NCBI GenBank assembly: GCA_030848705.1
Contig: CM061239.1
Coordinates: 84,674,363 to 84,738,362, forward strand
Length of the DNA: 64,000 nt
DNA from: Heracleum sosnowskyi
Lineage: Eukaryota; Streptophyta; Magnoliopsida; Apiales; Apiaceae
Direction of reading: 5' to 3'
The translations under genes and the position numbers were made by a program. The notes below the pieces were generated by a model. The model was not told the DNA's origin, did not search any database, and saw nothing but the letters and a program-made list of their open reading frames with translations. Positions within the stretch are counted from its first letter, which is position 1. Each line of letters begins with the position of its first letter. Of this stretch, positions 21,486-36,400 are shown piece after piece.

Positions 21486-24400
21486 ATAAGTACAGGAAGA
21501 GGGGGAGGCAAGAATCAAACCTTAGACCTCCTCTAGCACTAGGCGTATCTTTGCCACTGCTTGGGCTTTTCTTGATTTTTGGACACTTACGTTCTGACTG
21601 TTAGGAAGTAACTTTTCATGTTACATAGGGTAGGGTACATTGTAATTATGGAAAGGAACATCTAGATTTTGTCACATTGAAACAAAAAGCTGGGGTTGCT
21701 CGACTGCCTGTAACTTTGGTGGTCATTTTAGAGATAGGTTCAACAGTCTTTAGTTTGAACCGAAATGATGCTTATGTTATGTGTAATAGGACTTGCAAGG
21801 ACAATGTGGATAGAGAATATTCTGATTGCTCAATCCCTCAAGAGAAATCAAATGCAGCTATCAATGCGGAGTTGGACATATCAGATGCATCTTGTGAAGA
21901 AGATGCTGGTGCTGCCCTCCATAAGCGAAGTGGACTGGAGAAAAAGAAATTAACAGGTAGCTTATTATTGTAGCTATATTGATTTTTAGCCTTGATCAGG
22001 ATTTGTTTAAAGATGAGTGGAGATTCTTCGTTCTTCATTTCAAGAATATTTGAATATCCTGCAGCTTCTAAACAATCGACTTGGAAGCTTATCAGGCTGA
22101 ACAATTTCCTGCATCGTGCCCGTAGAACTCAAACCATTGATGAGGTAGATAGTTGTAATTTTATTTTTGAGTATTCAAAAAGTTGGATCTAATATGAACT
22201 TATTGTGTCTGTTATATTATGTTTCAAGTGGCCTTGGGATGATAATAATATTTTTATCTATGATATATGGGAAAAGAGAATCTAAAGGTCACAATAGAAA
22301 ATTTTCTATTAATGTGAAACTAATTTCAAAAACACACTATTTAGGTATACTTAAATTATTGTAAGATTTGTTGCATAATGTATCGAATGTATCCAGAAGG
22401 TATGTTGAGTTACTATGTTCATGGGTCAACATATTTGTGAGATGGATAAGATTAAGAAACAAAGTTAGTTGTTTCCGGTAGTGAACTATTATTTAGAAGT
22501 GAAAAGTAGCACCTCCTTGGATTCAAAATTTACGAACCTTTCTGACATTGAAAGCAGTTAAACTTACCTTTTAAGCACATATCTACTAATTAAGACATAG
22601 AACACAGTATGAACTTGTTAAGACTTTCAAAGCAGTATTTAAGAGATCTTTTTTGAAATTTAAAGAAGCTACAGTGCTTCAAAATACTACTAATGCAAAT
22701 AGTTTCATTCTGTTTAATCTTGAATGCATGATAAGAAGTATCTTCGAAGGGAAGTTGCATTGCATCCCTCTATTGATAACCAGTGACTATCTAATATTAT
22801 AAGGCTATTTGGTCAAATCTAAAACTGTCATACAAGTAAACTGTAGAAGTACAATAGTAGGTAATTTTTTCCACTTATAAGTGACACTTCTCGATTAGCC
22901 AAATACACAACTCTTTTATAAAATAACTAAAAACATAAGCCCTTTCCTCTCATTTCGGCGATGACTAGTTAAACAGTAGCGCTCAAAATGTATCTGGTGC
23001 TTGTTTGGTTAACAAGAAAATACCTAGGAGCTGAAGCTTCTAGGAAGTAAAGAAATGGTTGATAGTTTGGTTGACATTTACATGGGAAGTAAAACTTGTG
23101 GAACTCACAAGGAATTTGTAATACCCATAAAACATAGGAAGCTGCTTAACCCCTTGGTATCTACATTTCGACCAAACAAGTTTTTTAATTTTCTGAAAAA
23201 ATCATGAAGGAAGTGAATACTCATGATATGCAACTTCCTTTGGAAGTTAATTCCTATAGTCAACCAAACAAGCACCTGTTTTCACTATCACCCATAAATA
23301 TCTAGGAATATGTAGATGTAACGTTGATCCTCTGATTGATATCTGATTTATATTGGATCATCATATGCAAACAGAAAATAGTGAGCAGTGGTTTTGTATT
23401 GACATGTTGCATGTAAATAAAGTGTATATTTTGGTTGTATGACTTATTAGCCATGTTATATAATATTTCTTCTCTTGCAAGTACATTTTGGAAAGGCTTA
23501 CACTGGTACTTAAGTTTTAACGCATACAGTAAAAGGAGAGTATGACAAAGGAGTATGTATATATTTAGTCAAAATTGAGTATATCAATTTATGAACCCAC
23601 GTGTTTAAAATTCGATAGATGCTATAAATCAGGTATCATCAGAAGTCTGTTCTATTATTTAATTTGATATTAGTCAATAAATTCTCACTTGTCTACAATA
23701 CCTTTGTTTCAGATTATGGTTTGTCACTGCAAAGCACCTGTAGGGGGTCGGATGGGCTGTGGGAATGGATGCCTGAATCGGATGCTTAACATTGAATGTG
23801 TAAAAGGAACATGTCCATGTGGTGAGCTTTGTTCAAACAACCAGGTAACTAGTCATGCATACTATTTATTATCTTCAATTTTGTTGGACACAAGTCTGGT
23901 CTAACTCCTGCGATTTGCAGTTCCAGAAAAGGAAGTATGCAAAACTGAAGTGCTTTCGAAGCGGAAAGAAGGGCTACGGGCTTCAGTTACTAGAAGACAT
24001 TCAAGAGGGGCAGTTTCTTATTGAATATGTTGGAGAGGTACTGCTCTCTGTTAGGTTTGAAAATGAGTTTAAATTTTTGACATATAGGGTAAATTAATTT
24101 AAAGAATGACTTGTTGCTTCTTAAAGCTTGGTAAATAAAATACTATTGTCAAAATATAAAATATATCAGAATGTGGGTATATAGGTATTATCCTCTTAAA
24201 GATGGAGATGTTTTAATAGATTTAAGTAGTCATTTCTGTGTATGCTGAATTGGTGAAGCTTTTATTTTATCATTTAATATCTTACTGGTTGTCAAATGTT
24301 TTGTGTTTGAAAAACATGGGTGTACAGGTTCTTGATATGCATGCCTATGAGGCTCGGCAGAAGGAGTATGCTTTGGATGGACATAGGCATTTTTATTTCA

Positions 24401-27400
24401 TGACACTGAATGGCAGTGAGGTTTGGCAATCAGAAATTTCCTTGTTGCTGCTAAAACATATCTAAAATTATTACTCTTCAGAATTTTACTGCTTTAGGGA
24501 GTAGCACTTGTAAGGACTTTGGTAATGCCCTCTTATGTTACAATAATAGTATATCAGATAGCTTTAATACAACCATAGTGTGGTTAATGAAATACTATCG
24601 GGGTATATTTTTTTACATCGTACAGGGTCAGTTAGGTGGTACAACTGTACAAGTATCTTCTAACTACCGCTCATGTTGGCATTTGTAGTATGTAGAGGGT
24701 TATTATGTTTCCTCCAATATAACAACTTAATTTCTCTTCTGTTGTCAAATTGTGAATTTTAATAGGAATGGCCTGTGTTTTCAGGTAATAGATGCCTGTG
24801 CCAAAGGGAATCTGGGTCGTTTTATTAACCACAGCTGTGAACCAAATTGCCGTACAGAAAAGGTGAGTTCACTTGTTTGAGCATGGATTTGGACTTAATT
24901 AAACACCTTCTGTGACATAAAGAGAAAAAATTTGGGAGTAAAACTGTTGCCAAAGTTGCAGGTCTCAAATTTTTTGAGAAGATGGGATCTCACTTGGGCA
25001 AACATGGGATTTAAATGGTTGGCAGTGGCATTACTAAATTGGTTGATTGTGTTATATATGATTGGGTATATAATGAAGACGGTGTTGTAACATAATGCTT
25101 TAAAATGATACACTAACACTGGATGCTTCTCTGTGTTTGCTACAATTATTTTGAAAAATAATTATTTTTATTGTATGTGCTGGCACAGTGGATGGTGAAT
25201 GGGGAAGTTTGTGTTGGACTCTTTGCACTGAAGGATATTAAAAAGGTATACCATATGCGCACACAGCCCTTGCATGCTTTTGTCTTTGAATTTTTTTTTG
25301 TAGATATGCATACTATTTTCGCTCTTCTTATGTACTGTATAGCTTCTCGGTGAAAGGTTTTTCTGCCATCCTGACATTTAAAACCTGTGGTGCGGCTAAT
25401 TATGTGATCATTGTATGCATCCACATGCTTAATCATGTCATTAACGAACATAGTTCTTGCTGATATTCAAGATTTGTTGGTGCTTTGCAATAGAAAATAT
25501 GTAGTTGTTTACACGTTAACTGAGTGCATGTGAGTTATTGCCGGCATCTAGGAAATTGTTTTTGTCAGCATACGACTTCTGCCTGTAACTGCAAATTGTT
25601 TTACTTATGTTTTGGCATTGCTAGTTTAAGTTTACTTGGGCTTTTAAAGTAAGAATTTCATGTTCTACCTAGTATTAGATCTTCACCTAATGTATTGCTG
25701 ATGGATGTTTGTTTTAAGTATCTACGAATTATATACATAATTTGTTCATATATGATCGTTTGTAATTCCCTTTTTTAGGACACGTTTAAAAATATTTTTA
25801 TATCTATATATTTGTATGAACTTATTCATGCATATCATTTTTCAGGGTGAAGAGGTGACATTTGATTATAATTACGTACGGGTTTTTGGAGCTGCTGCCA
25901 AAAAATGTGTATGCGGTTCATCTCTGTGTCGGGGCTATATAGGTGGTGATCCCTTAAGTGGTGAAATTATTGTTCAAGATGATTCAGATGAAGAAAATCT
26001 GGAATCAGTTATAGTCTGTGAAGATAGTGATGATAACCTGAACACAATGGTTTCGGAAAGCAGTTCTGTTGATGTTACAGATACATGCATTGCTGGGAAA
26101 GATGTAGTTGGTAACGATGCAAGGGCTACCGAGCATTCAGAGGGTACAGAAGAGATGCATGCTTCATATAGTGTATCAAAGCATAAAAAAGGAAATGATA
26201 ATCGCAGCAGTACTGCTGGATGTCTGGTAATGTCCTCTAGCATCGAAGAATCCACACGAAAAACCTCTGTCAACCTGGGACTTCAAAGTGTTGTAGAAAT
26301 GGATGGTACGATAAAATTACCAGAATCTGTGCAAGCTATGGATACTTTGGTACAACTGGATGATGGAAAAAGCAAAATCTTAGTTGTAGCTCCTCCAGAG
26401 TCCTGTTTAGCTGAAGAAGAACCAAACAAATCTTTAAGCACCACACATAGATTTGAGTTATCAACAACAAAAATGGGAAGATCGTCAATTGATAAAACTA
26501 ATAATCGGAGGAAGCTCAAGTATGACATCAGGGAAGACAAGAATGTAGTTCCAGAATCACATCCCAACTCAAGAACCTCTTGCTCGGTTAAAAAAGGAAA
26601 ACCTCGAAAGAGTGTCATGCTTTTAAAAAATCCTGCAGATATGGGAAACAAATTACATCAATTACCTTACAAATCAAAAAAGCCAGTAGACAGTTCCTTA
26701 AGTGATCCTTTTGAAGCAGGTCTGCATTTTGTTCTCCCACCCACCAAGTGAATATATGTCGCAGTCCTCGTATTTAATTTATATTTCTTTCTACAAATGC
26801 AGTTCAGGTGAAGCTTAACGAGCTCTTAGATGCTGAAGGAGGAATAAGCAAAAGGAAAGTAAGCATTTTTTCCATTTGTATCTTCTCTAAAAGGATTATG
26901 TGCACATGCATCTTACCGGTTCTTCCTTTAGTTGGATGTTCTGTCTTCTCTAAACAAACATGGTTCAGTTGTGGTACATTTTTAAATTTTTTATGGTGGC
27001 AGACACTACTTTCAGAAAAATGAAATTATGGTGCTGTCATCTCATTGCCCCTCCTTATGTCCATGCCTCCATATATTATCAATTTATGTCTTCTTTTTTA
27101 GTCTAACAGATTTTTGGTTTTTTCCTTGGATCTCAATATCACTTTCTATAATTTTTTGTTGAGCTGTTTAGTACTTTGTGTTTAATTGACGTGTTTATAT
27201 AGGATGCATCAAGGGGGTACCTGAAGTTACTCTTCTTAACTGCAGCTTCCGGAGGTAGTGGCAATGGAGAAGCAATCCAAAGGTAATCATTAATTTTCTC
27301 ATATTATATTATCTGTTTTCTGAACTATTATTATCAATAGTTGCTAATTTCTCTTTGTGCTGCAGCAACCGAGACCTGTCTATGATTCTTGATGCACTCC

Positions 27401-30400
27401 TAAAAACAAAGTCACGAACTGTTTTGGCTGATATAATCAACAAAAATGGTTTGTTCCCTAGCTTATTACAGAACTCGTTACATCAATTTCCGCTGTAATC
27501 TGTGAATGTAAAGTATCTTCAGGGACTGACCTTCTGCTTGAATCTTCAGGTTTGCAAATGTTGCACAACATAATGAAGCGGTGCAGAAAAGAGTTTCATA
27601 AAATTCCGATTCTTAGAAAGCTTCTTAAGGTGCATGTCATAGGAACTGTATAAAATGTAACTTTATTATTTCAAACGAAATGAATTTATCATTTTGTCTT
27701 CCTAGATTCCTTAATGATGTCTCTGATAATCAAAATAAATAAATGGATAGTTTGTATTCCGAGACCCATAATGATGTGTGGATATTTCTAGGCGGCAACT
27801 ATGTATTAAACTACTGGTTCAAGCATTCATTAGATGGTTGTTAAACTTTGTACCATTTTTCACACCATCAATCATCTAACAACTATTAGGCAGATCATAT
27901 ATTTTTCCGGACTGGTAATTTGTACCCAGTTCGAGGACTAAGAGTATATTTTCAAGGTCTTAAATTGTCCCTACTTTGTTATTAGTAGGTTTTCTTCTAC
28001 AGCTACTTTGTTATTAGCAGGTTTTCTTCTACAGGTTGGTTGGCAGATTGTAGGCATTTTATGTTAGTCACTGTGTCGGTCAGATTGTAGATTGAGTTTT
28101 CAATAGTGTTATGAGCATATGTAGCTGGGCCTAAGTAGGCATATGCTGAATGGACTCTAGGTGCTTAAATAGTAGCCCTGCATATAATTGGATGTAGTAG
28201 ATGGTTCATATCACCCTGATTGAACAAACTTTCAAAGTGGTATAGAGTTGCTGAAGGTTTAGATGGGGCCTAGACATCTTTTAAAACTCCTTTTGTCAAA
28301 TAACTGAGTGCAATGTCATTTTTTCTCTCTTACTATAGCTTCAAATTTATTTGGTCAAACTTCAAAAATTAATGAATATTTTATTGCAATAAAATTTGTG
28401 GAAAGAAGTTTCAGGGCATAATCAGTGTATGACAAGCTGCTCACTTTTGTTGATACAGGTCTTACAGTACCTGGCTGTCAGGGAGATACTTACCGCCGAG
28501 CACATCACTAGTGGTCCCCATTGTGCTGGAGTGGAGAGGTCAGAAGAAATTTATGTACTTTATTTTTTTAAACGTCTTGAGTCGATTTACATAGTTCCTT
28601 CAATTTATTTTTTGATGTAATATGCTTTGGAATTTGTTAGCTTCACATATTATATGAATATATGAATACAAATTACAAAGACACACGCACCTATGCTTGT
28701 TTGCCTTAAATCACTTTTTAGTTAAGATATGGATTACCTGGAAGGAGAGAGTTGCCATGTACATCAACCAAAATAACTGGTTATTCTTAATGATTGAACC
28801 ACACCATGATCTACTTTATTGAGTACCTTGTTTAATTTCTAATCGAGCACTATCTAAAATTTGAAGTCTTATCTGCAAAGGTAAATATTAATTAAAAGCT
28901 TGAAGGGACTAAATTGAATTTTACTGCCAAAAATTCTTCTGTGTAATGCTCTGCTAGTGGTTGGTTGTTACTCCTGTGGTGGGAGCACCTTGTATTTCAG
29001 CCAATGCATTCTTTTAGGGTAAATTTTCTGGCATCAATTTAATGTCTCCTTTGACTAGAATCAGAATAGGATGGTTAATTTGCTGTCTCTAGATGTGTCT
29101 CCTTTATTAAAATCAACTACTTTCTGCTTCAGTACTTGTTCATTGGTCATCTTTCCCTCCTAGCAGAAATCTTGCTCTAAATTTGTTAATTGTTGTCTTC
29201 TGCTGGTCTTATGTGATCTATAAGGTGCGAGTAAATATTTTTACTTTTCTTCTTTTTACTTGCTATTTGTTGTTGTCTGTACCATCTATTATTATGTTTC
29301 ACTTGTTTGGACCAATTTGCATGAACTGTATCAGGTGTTTATCAGTGTACTTTGCTGTCGAAACTCTGCCAATTCCCTTGGATCTGCAAACAAATATAAT
29401 TGGTTCTGCTGCAATGTCTAAAAACAGAAGTGATTAATTTATCATATAAGTTTTCCACCCTAAATCATTACTGATTGCGTGTACCATGTTGACAAGTTTG
29501 TTTTTCTCACTTTAAACATTAGAGAACACTTTAACTGTTCTAGAAGGTCCCAACTTAGTTGGACCCAGCTTTTACAAAATGCCAAGGGTGAATGGGAAAG
29601 TGACATTAAATGAGTGTCAAATTGTTAATACATCTTATAGAAATATCTCTTATTGTTCAGTACTTTGTAGTTCCTATTATGTTTCATCCCCGTACTTCTT
29701 TTTACATAACTTCTAAGATGTATCTGAAATGAAATGTGTTTTAATGCAGTTTTAGGGAGTCAATATTGTCATTGACGGAGCATGATGACAAGCAGGTAAT
29801 ATTCTTTATCTGGAATGTAAATGTCTATAGCCCGTGTTTAGAGTTTATTCTCTATGACAATTTGTTTTCTCTTTTGTTTTTGTATTTTGACGAAAGTTTT
29901 ATCTGGGCACATTTTAATTTGTTTTGCTATCGATTTTATTATAAAATACAATTTAGCTTTGACCCACTCGTCCTAGTTAATTAATTTAATGAGTTTCTAC
30001 TATTACATGTGAAATTTCCGTGGTTGTAAAGAAGCAATATTTCTTATGACTAGGAAGTGATTCTGAAATTAGAGAGGTGCCTTGGAATATTCTTCTATAG
30101 CCCAACTCCTAGTCTCCCACGAAGTTTTGAAAAGAAAAATCTCGTTTTTGGCTTTGTAATGTAATCCCTGTGAGATTTTTAACCACCATAGAGCACGAGT
30201 CTACGAAAGAAATTTTTAGGTACAAACTAGATATAATTTCAAGAACGGAAAGATAAAACAATTGAGAACCGTGATTCAAACATGTAATACCGATAGGCAA
30301 GGAAGGTGATAGTTACACTTATACTGAATGAAAATTGGATGAGAAAGATTAGACATTACAATTATGTTGTTAAATGTCTATAATAATATACGTATTAAAT

Positions 30401-33400
30401 CAACTCTGTAAAAAGCAATTAGTACTCTTGTTTTGAATAATATATGATCCATCTAAGGCCTTCCTCTAATACATTAAGGTTTTAGATTAATTGGTTACTT
30501 AACATGGTATCAGAGCTTTGTTTAAGGACGGGTCTCAGTTTCAAGCCTTCCTTTGGTTTGTTTGGTTCAGTATCACTCTGTTGTATATTCAGTCGTGTGA
30601 TCGAGGGGGAGTGTTGAATAATATATGATCCATCTAAGGCTATATTATAATACCTTAAGGTTTTAGATGAGTTGGTTACTCAACACTTTATAATCTGGCG
30701 AGTTCTGACTCCTTATTGTGGTGGTTAATTTGTGGTTTATCCTACTCAAAGGCCCGCTCAATGAAACACTCATGTTTATGACATGTATCATCACAGAGAT
30801 AATAATGAAGTAATGAAAAGTCACATGCCATAAGACATAAATCTCTTAGATTTTAAAAAACACACTTAATTTTGTGATCAACATTGCTCCCGTCTGGTAT
30901 CTTGGTTGCCTGCTTTTGTCGCATATCTTAGGATTTGAATAATTATTGCTGAACCATTTGGTGGTTAGCTTGGTATACACCTTTTTCTAATCATATGAAG
31001 TTAACTAGGTTACTAAGCCGCGATTCGCAGCGGCATTATAATATATTTGTTAAGAAAAAGAATATTAGAATAAAAATTATGAAATTAATATCTACAAAAT
31101 TATTTAAATTATCAAATAAAATATATTGTATAAAATCAGCGGTATTAGAATATATTTGTTAAGAAAAAGAATATTAGAATAAAAATTGTGAAATAAATAT
31201 CTAAAAAATTATTTAAATTATCAAATAAAATATATTCTATAAAATTTGTATTTGGGTAGGTAATATTATAAAGTATTTACATATTCCTTTTGTTTTATAT
31301 GTGAAATTTCTAAAACTATATATTATAAAAACATTAATAAAGATAATTACTTTTAAATTTTTTAATCTGGGTAGATGTGACAATTATTATATAGGGTCCA
31401 CCGTCCTCCTTGTATAAATTTGTATCAACCATCTCGGTCAACCTTTCCCACAAAGTCATGGTACCGGTGATGGAGTTGTTTAAGAAAAAAATTTGAACAA
31501 ATTAAATAAGTAAAACAAATAAATGGGGGTAACCAATGAAGTAATATAAAATTACAGGAACAATAAAAAACAATTAACAGTTATATTAAAATTAATATAA
31601 TGCATAACTTACTAATTTGTGACAATTTTGAGATCTTTTTTATTTCAACCGCCTTTGACAACTTCAATGTCATTCAAGTAAGTAAAGCAGCCCACAACAT
31701 CTAAATCAACATACAAAAAATAATATTAGAACATGATAGTTTGAATTATAACTTATATAATAGTATTACTTATATATTACTCTAATATATTACTGCATCA
31801 AAAACCTGAGAGTATGTTTGTGTCATTAATACGTGCATCAATCATATCCGGACATATGAACTGAAATCCATGCACTGATATGTTGACGATGCCTTATTCC
31901 AATCTCTTAGGCAACGTTATGCGTATGAAGAGCAATTTAGACCCATGTGATAGTGGTCTATATTTCCTTGTACTTGAAACAATTTTCAGATTTTTGATGC
32001 TGTACACGGAGTCTTCCTGTAAAAGATTTTTGAACCGAGAGACCAGAATCTTCGGGATCGTAGCATGGATCAAATTTTCCTGTCATACAACATATCTTAG
32101 AAAAGTTAATAACATCATACAATTTGACAAACTAATAAATTATAAGTATGTTGATTTATTAACCTTTTCATCGATCAAAATCATGTCAAGACTGATCAGT
32201 TCTTCAGTATTTGGATTGACAGATTCCCACATTCTACACACTCGTACTCTTATCATCCTGGTATAGTTGTTGTCGTTCAAAGCATCCAACATGGTGTAAG
32301 CCATAGTTGTATTGATTGTAAATATGGTTGTAAAAATTTGAAGCTATGTAAAAAGTTACGGTGTAAATTTTTTGTTATGAATGACCTTTAATTTATAGGT
32401 GTTTGTAAGGTGAATAATATGGAAATTCATTATGTTTAAAAGTCAAGAAGTATTATAAAAGAAAAGTTCTATAAATTTTGAAAATAATAAAAGAAAGTTC
32501 TATTAAGTTTGAAAATAATAAAAGAAAGTTTTATCAAGTTTGAAAATAATAAAAGAAAGTTCTATCAAGATTGAAAATAATAAAAGAGAAAATTGTAATT
32601 ATTAACATAAGATCCTAAAAATTCGAAAATAATAAGGAAGTTGTAATTTTCTAAATCAAAGAAAGTTCTATCAAGTTTGAAAATAATAAAAGAAAGTTTT
32701 ATCAAGATTGAAAATAATAAAAAAGAAAATTGCAATTATTAACATAAGAGCCTACAAATTCGAAAATAATAAGGAAGTTGTAATTTTCTAAATCAAAGAA
32801 AGTTCTATCAAGTCCTACAAATTCGAAAATAATAAGTAAGTTATAATTTTCTAAATCAAAGAGAGTTATATCAAGTTTGAAAATAATAAAAGAAAGTTCA
32901 ATCAAGCCTACAAATTCAAAAATAATAAGGAAGTTGTAATTTTCTAAATCAAAGAAAGTTCTATCAAGTCCTACAAATTCAAAAATAATAAGGAAGTTGT
33001 AATTTTCTAAATCAAAGAAAGTTCTATCAAGTTTGAAAATAATAAAAGAAAGTTCTATCAAGTTTGAAAATAATAAAAGTGTAATTTTCAATTTCCTTCC
33101 TACAAAATCGAAAATAATAAAGGAAGTTATAATTATTAAAATTAAAAATTGTGAAAAATTGAGAAAATTAGAAAAATAGAACGGAGCGATTCTAGAGGCG
33201 CCACCTCACCGCCCCCGTCTTCTCCTTTATATAAGTATATTGATTTATTTAGAATCTTCTAAAAAATATATTTTTAGATAAAATAATATTTCTAACATAA
33301 AATTAAGATTTCTTTTGAATTTTCCGTTTTGTCTTGATCATTTACCGAAATTTTGAATTTATATTGAAAAGGTCAATTGTTTAATATTTTTTGTTATTTT

Positions 33401-36400
33401 AATATTACATCAAATATTAGTATATTTATAACCATTTTTATTTTTCTCAAAAATTCATATTTCAACTTCTATTTTAAAATACATAATATAACATCAACAT
33501 TAAAATTCTAGCATAATGAGACACCGCCTCTATTATTAAAGATTTAAAAGACAATTTAGATATTTTTTAATCAAAATTCTAGAAAAATAGTAAAATTATA
33601 TATTTAGTTTTCTTAATTAATAAAGATTTAAAGGCAAGAATATTAAAATGTTATATTTATTTTCTCCTTTAGTAAAAATTTTAAAAACAAATGAGATATT
33701 TTAATAAGCATAGCCTTCGCGATGGATTTATAATATTTTTCTAATCTACTTAAAAATAAATGAATTATTTTTTTATAATGTAGAAAAAGGTAACCAACAA
33801 ATAATTATAATACTATGTAAATTATTATAGTAAATATTTTGTAAATTGAATGTTAAGTGAATGATTGATCGTTTCTTATATAAAATTTATAAAAATTAGT
33901 TAATTAAAATAAAAAAATTGAAAAAATATATGGGGACAATTTGAGAGGCTCACCGACCGCACCGCCTCCATGTCCTCCCCGTCTTCTCCTTGCAAGTAAC
34001 TAAAGAGAGCTACACTAAGATCTGTTTAATGTTTATCAACTAACTACTTGAAAAAGCCGCGCTTCGCGGCGGGTTATAATTCTTTTTAAATATTTTATCA
34101 ATAACATTATAACAATTACTCATTTCTCTCTAATAAGTCGTCCTCCCATTAAATATGTTTCCCTTGCTAAGATAAGATCGAAATCTCAATTTTAATATAC
34201 TGAATACTTGTCTTATATATTAATTTTCATGTTAACATAGTACTTTCTAATGAACCGCTCTCTCGTTCAAAAAATACTTATATAAATTTGCATTCCTATT
34301 TTACTTATAATAATAGAACTTTTAACTATGTCTTACAAACACCTATTCTACTTCCAATAGTACATTTTTATATATAAATTTACATTTCTATTTTACTTCA
34401 AATAGAATTTTTAACTATATCTTACGAACAGCTATTCTACTAACAATAGAACATTTTTATTATATTTATTTTTCTTATAAATTCAAATTCTTCTACTTTA
34501 TAAATTCGTAAACCTATTCTTTCTGATAGAACTTTTAATTATATGTCTAACCTATAAATTTGAACTATTCTCCTTTATAAACTCGAACATTTATTATACT
34601 TCAAATATAACTTTTATTTATATGTCTTCCCTATAAATTTTGAACTCATCTCCTCTATAAATTCGAACACCTATTCTACTCTAATATGTTATTAATTATA
34701 CTTCAGATATGACTTTTATTTATATGTCTTCCCTATAAATTTGAACTTTTCTCCTCTATAAATTCGAACATCTCTTTTACTTCTAATATGTTAAAGGATA
34801 TTTTTTTTATTTAGTAATATTTATAATTCTAAAATTTTAGAAAATTAGAAAAATAGATTGAGTACTATCCAGACCACATTTCATGGGAGAACTTGGATAC
34901 CATATGTGTCATGCATTCAAAATCTTGCAAAATATAATATTCTATCAATTATGTTATATGAAAATCACTATTTCATTGAAAATTTTAAAATTAGTGCAAG
35001 AATGCACAAAATTGTTTATACTAACTTCAACCGTGCTTCGCGGCGGCGTCATAATTGTTTTTTAAAACTCTATCAATTAAATTACATAAATTACTCGGTC
35101 CTCTCTAATAAGTCGTCCTCTCGTGAAACACGCTTTCCTTTTTGATATCAAAATCTCAAATTTAATATATTAAATATATACTTGTCTTATATATTAATTT
35201 TTATGTTAACATACTTCTTTTCTAATATTTCAAACTTTTCTCCCGTATAAATTCGAACAATAATATTTCTAATATGTTAAAACATTTTTTTCTTTGTTTA
35301 ATATTTGAAATTCTAAAAAATTAGAAAAATATGCTCTCACATATTCTCCTTTTAGTATTTAAAAATAGTCGAGTAAGCGGATTTTAAAATATATTGCTAT
35401 ATTGAAATATGTTAAAGAAATTTTGAAAATCAAAGGATTTCAAATAAGTGCATGAATGCACAAAATTGTTAATACTAACTTGCTTCTCGTGTTTGGCTGG
35501 TGTGTTGTGCATCAGTTTTGGCAAAATCAGTCTTGACAGAATCCCTGGATAATAGAAAAGGTTTCTTTAGTTGTCTTGATGAATAAGCAACTATTTTCTT
35601 CGAGAAACACAGACTTGGTTAACCATGTTCACTAACTGCTGGAATAAAAAATCACTAACAACAAAAGTACAAACATCAAACTAATTGGTAAATTTATGAG
35701 AAAATAAATGATTAGAAAGCACACATGTATAAAACAAATAAGGAGATAATTAGGAGAAATAGAATCAATAAGAACATAATTAGACAAAGACGTTATGCCT
35801 TACAATAGGAGCCTCCCAAAAATTTGTACATATGTAAGACTTTTATACATTGCAGGTAATAGAACCCTTATATAAAATGTATTTCGAGTCCTTTTATTAT
35901 ACAAATTCATTAACATTACTGGTATTACTTAGAATTGGAATTCTCGTGTTCTACAAATTTGAGTCTAAAATTTTGGAGGTCTATTCTACTTTGAATATGT
36001 TAAAAATGTCTTTTAATTAGTAAAATTTAAAATTGTAAAAATTTAAGAAAATTAGAAAAATATATTTAAGCTATCTGAGACACGCCACCTCACCTCACGC
36101 GTATCCTCCTTTATATATATATATTGATTTCCTTACAAATTGTAAGATCATTTTGGATAAATTTTGAAAATATTGGGCCTGGTATTTTTTTTTTTGCGCA
36201 ACAGGTCCATCAGATTACACGTAATTTTCGAGATAGATGGATTCCGCGTCCCATCAGGAAAAATAGTTACATGGACAGAGACACTGGTAAGCTGGATTTT
36301 CAGAGGGGGGCCTCAAGCTGCAATCGGTTATCAGCACTCCAGAGGCAGTCGTCTGATTCAGGCGGAAGAAAGCCTGAATCAAATGAATGCATCAAGCAAC

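Larger units (their letters stand above)
31005..33243 (-). mobile_element. RPA-carrying Helitron, copy E1, in ASHH2 intron 16
   Basis: The left end (element 3' end on the minus strand) is CTAGGTTACTAAGCCGCGATT with a hairpin GCCGC...GCGGC, preceded by A. The right end is CCGTCTTCTCCTTTATATAA then GTATATTGA at 33243, followed by T. On the minus strand this gives a 5' start TCAATATACTTATATAAAGG and a 3' end CTAG between A and T, as for Helitrons. The element carries an RPA-like gene remnant (31645-32304) in its own orientation and a minisatellite (32450-33090). It is a different family from copies A-D. Confidence 0.75.

Noticed and set aside
28396..28620. 74-codon ORF
   Set aside because: It is ASHH2 exon 15 read into both introns.
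32702..33091. Minus-strand 129-codon ORF with repeated LDRTFFDLENYNFL units
   Set aside because: It is the translation of the Helitron minisatellite; unit length and base sequence explain it entirely.
36283..36299. Possible intron GTAAGC...TTTCAG inside ASHH2 exon 17
   Set aside because: It would be about 17 nt, too short for a plant intron, and the frame is open through it.
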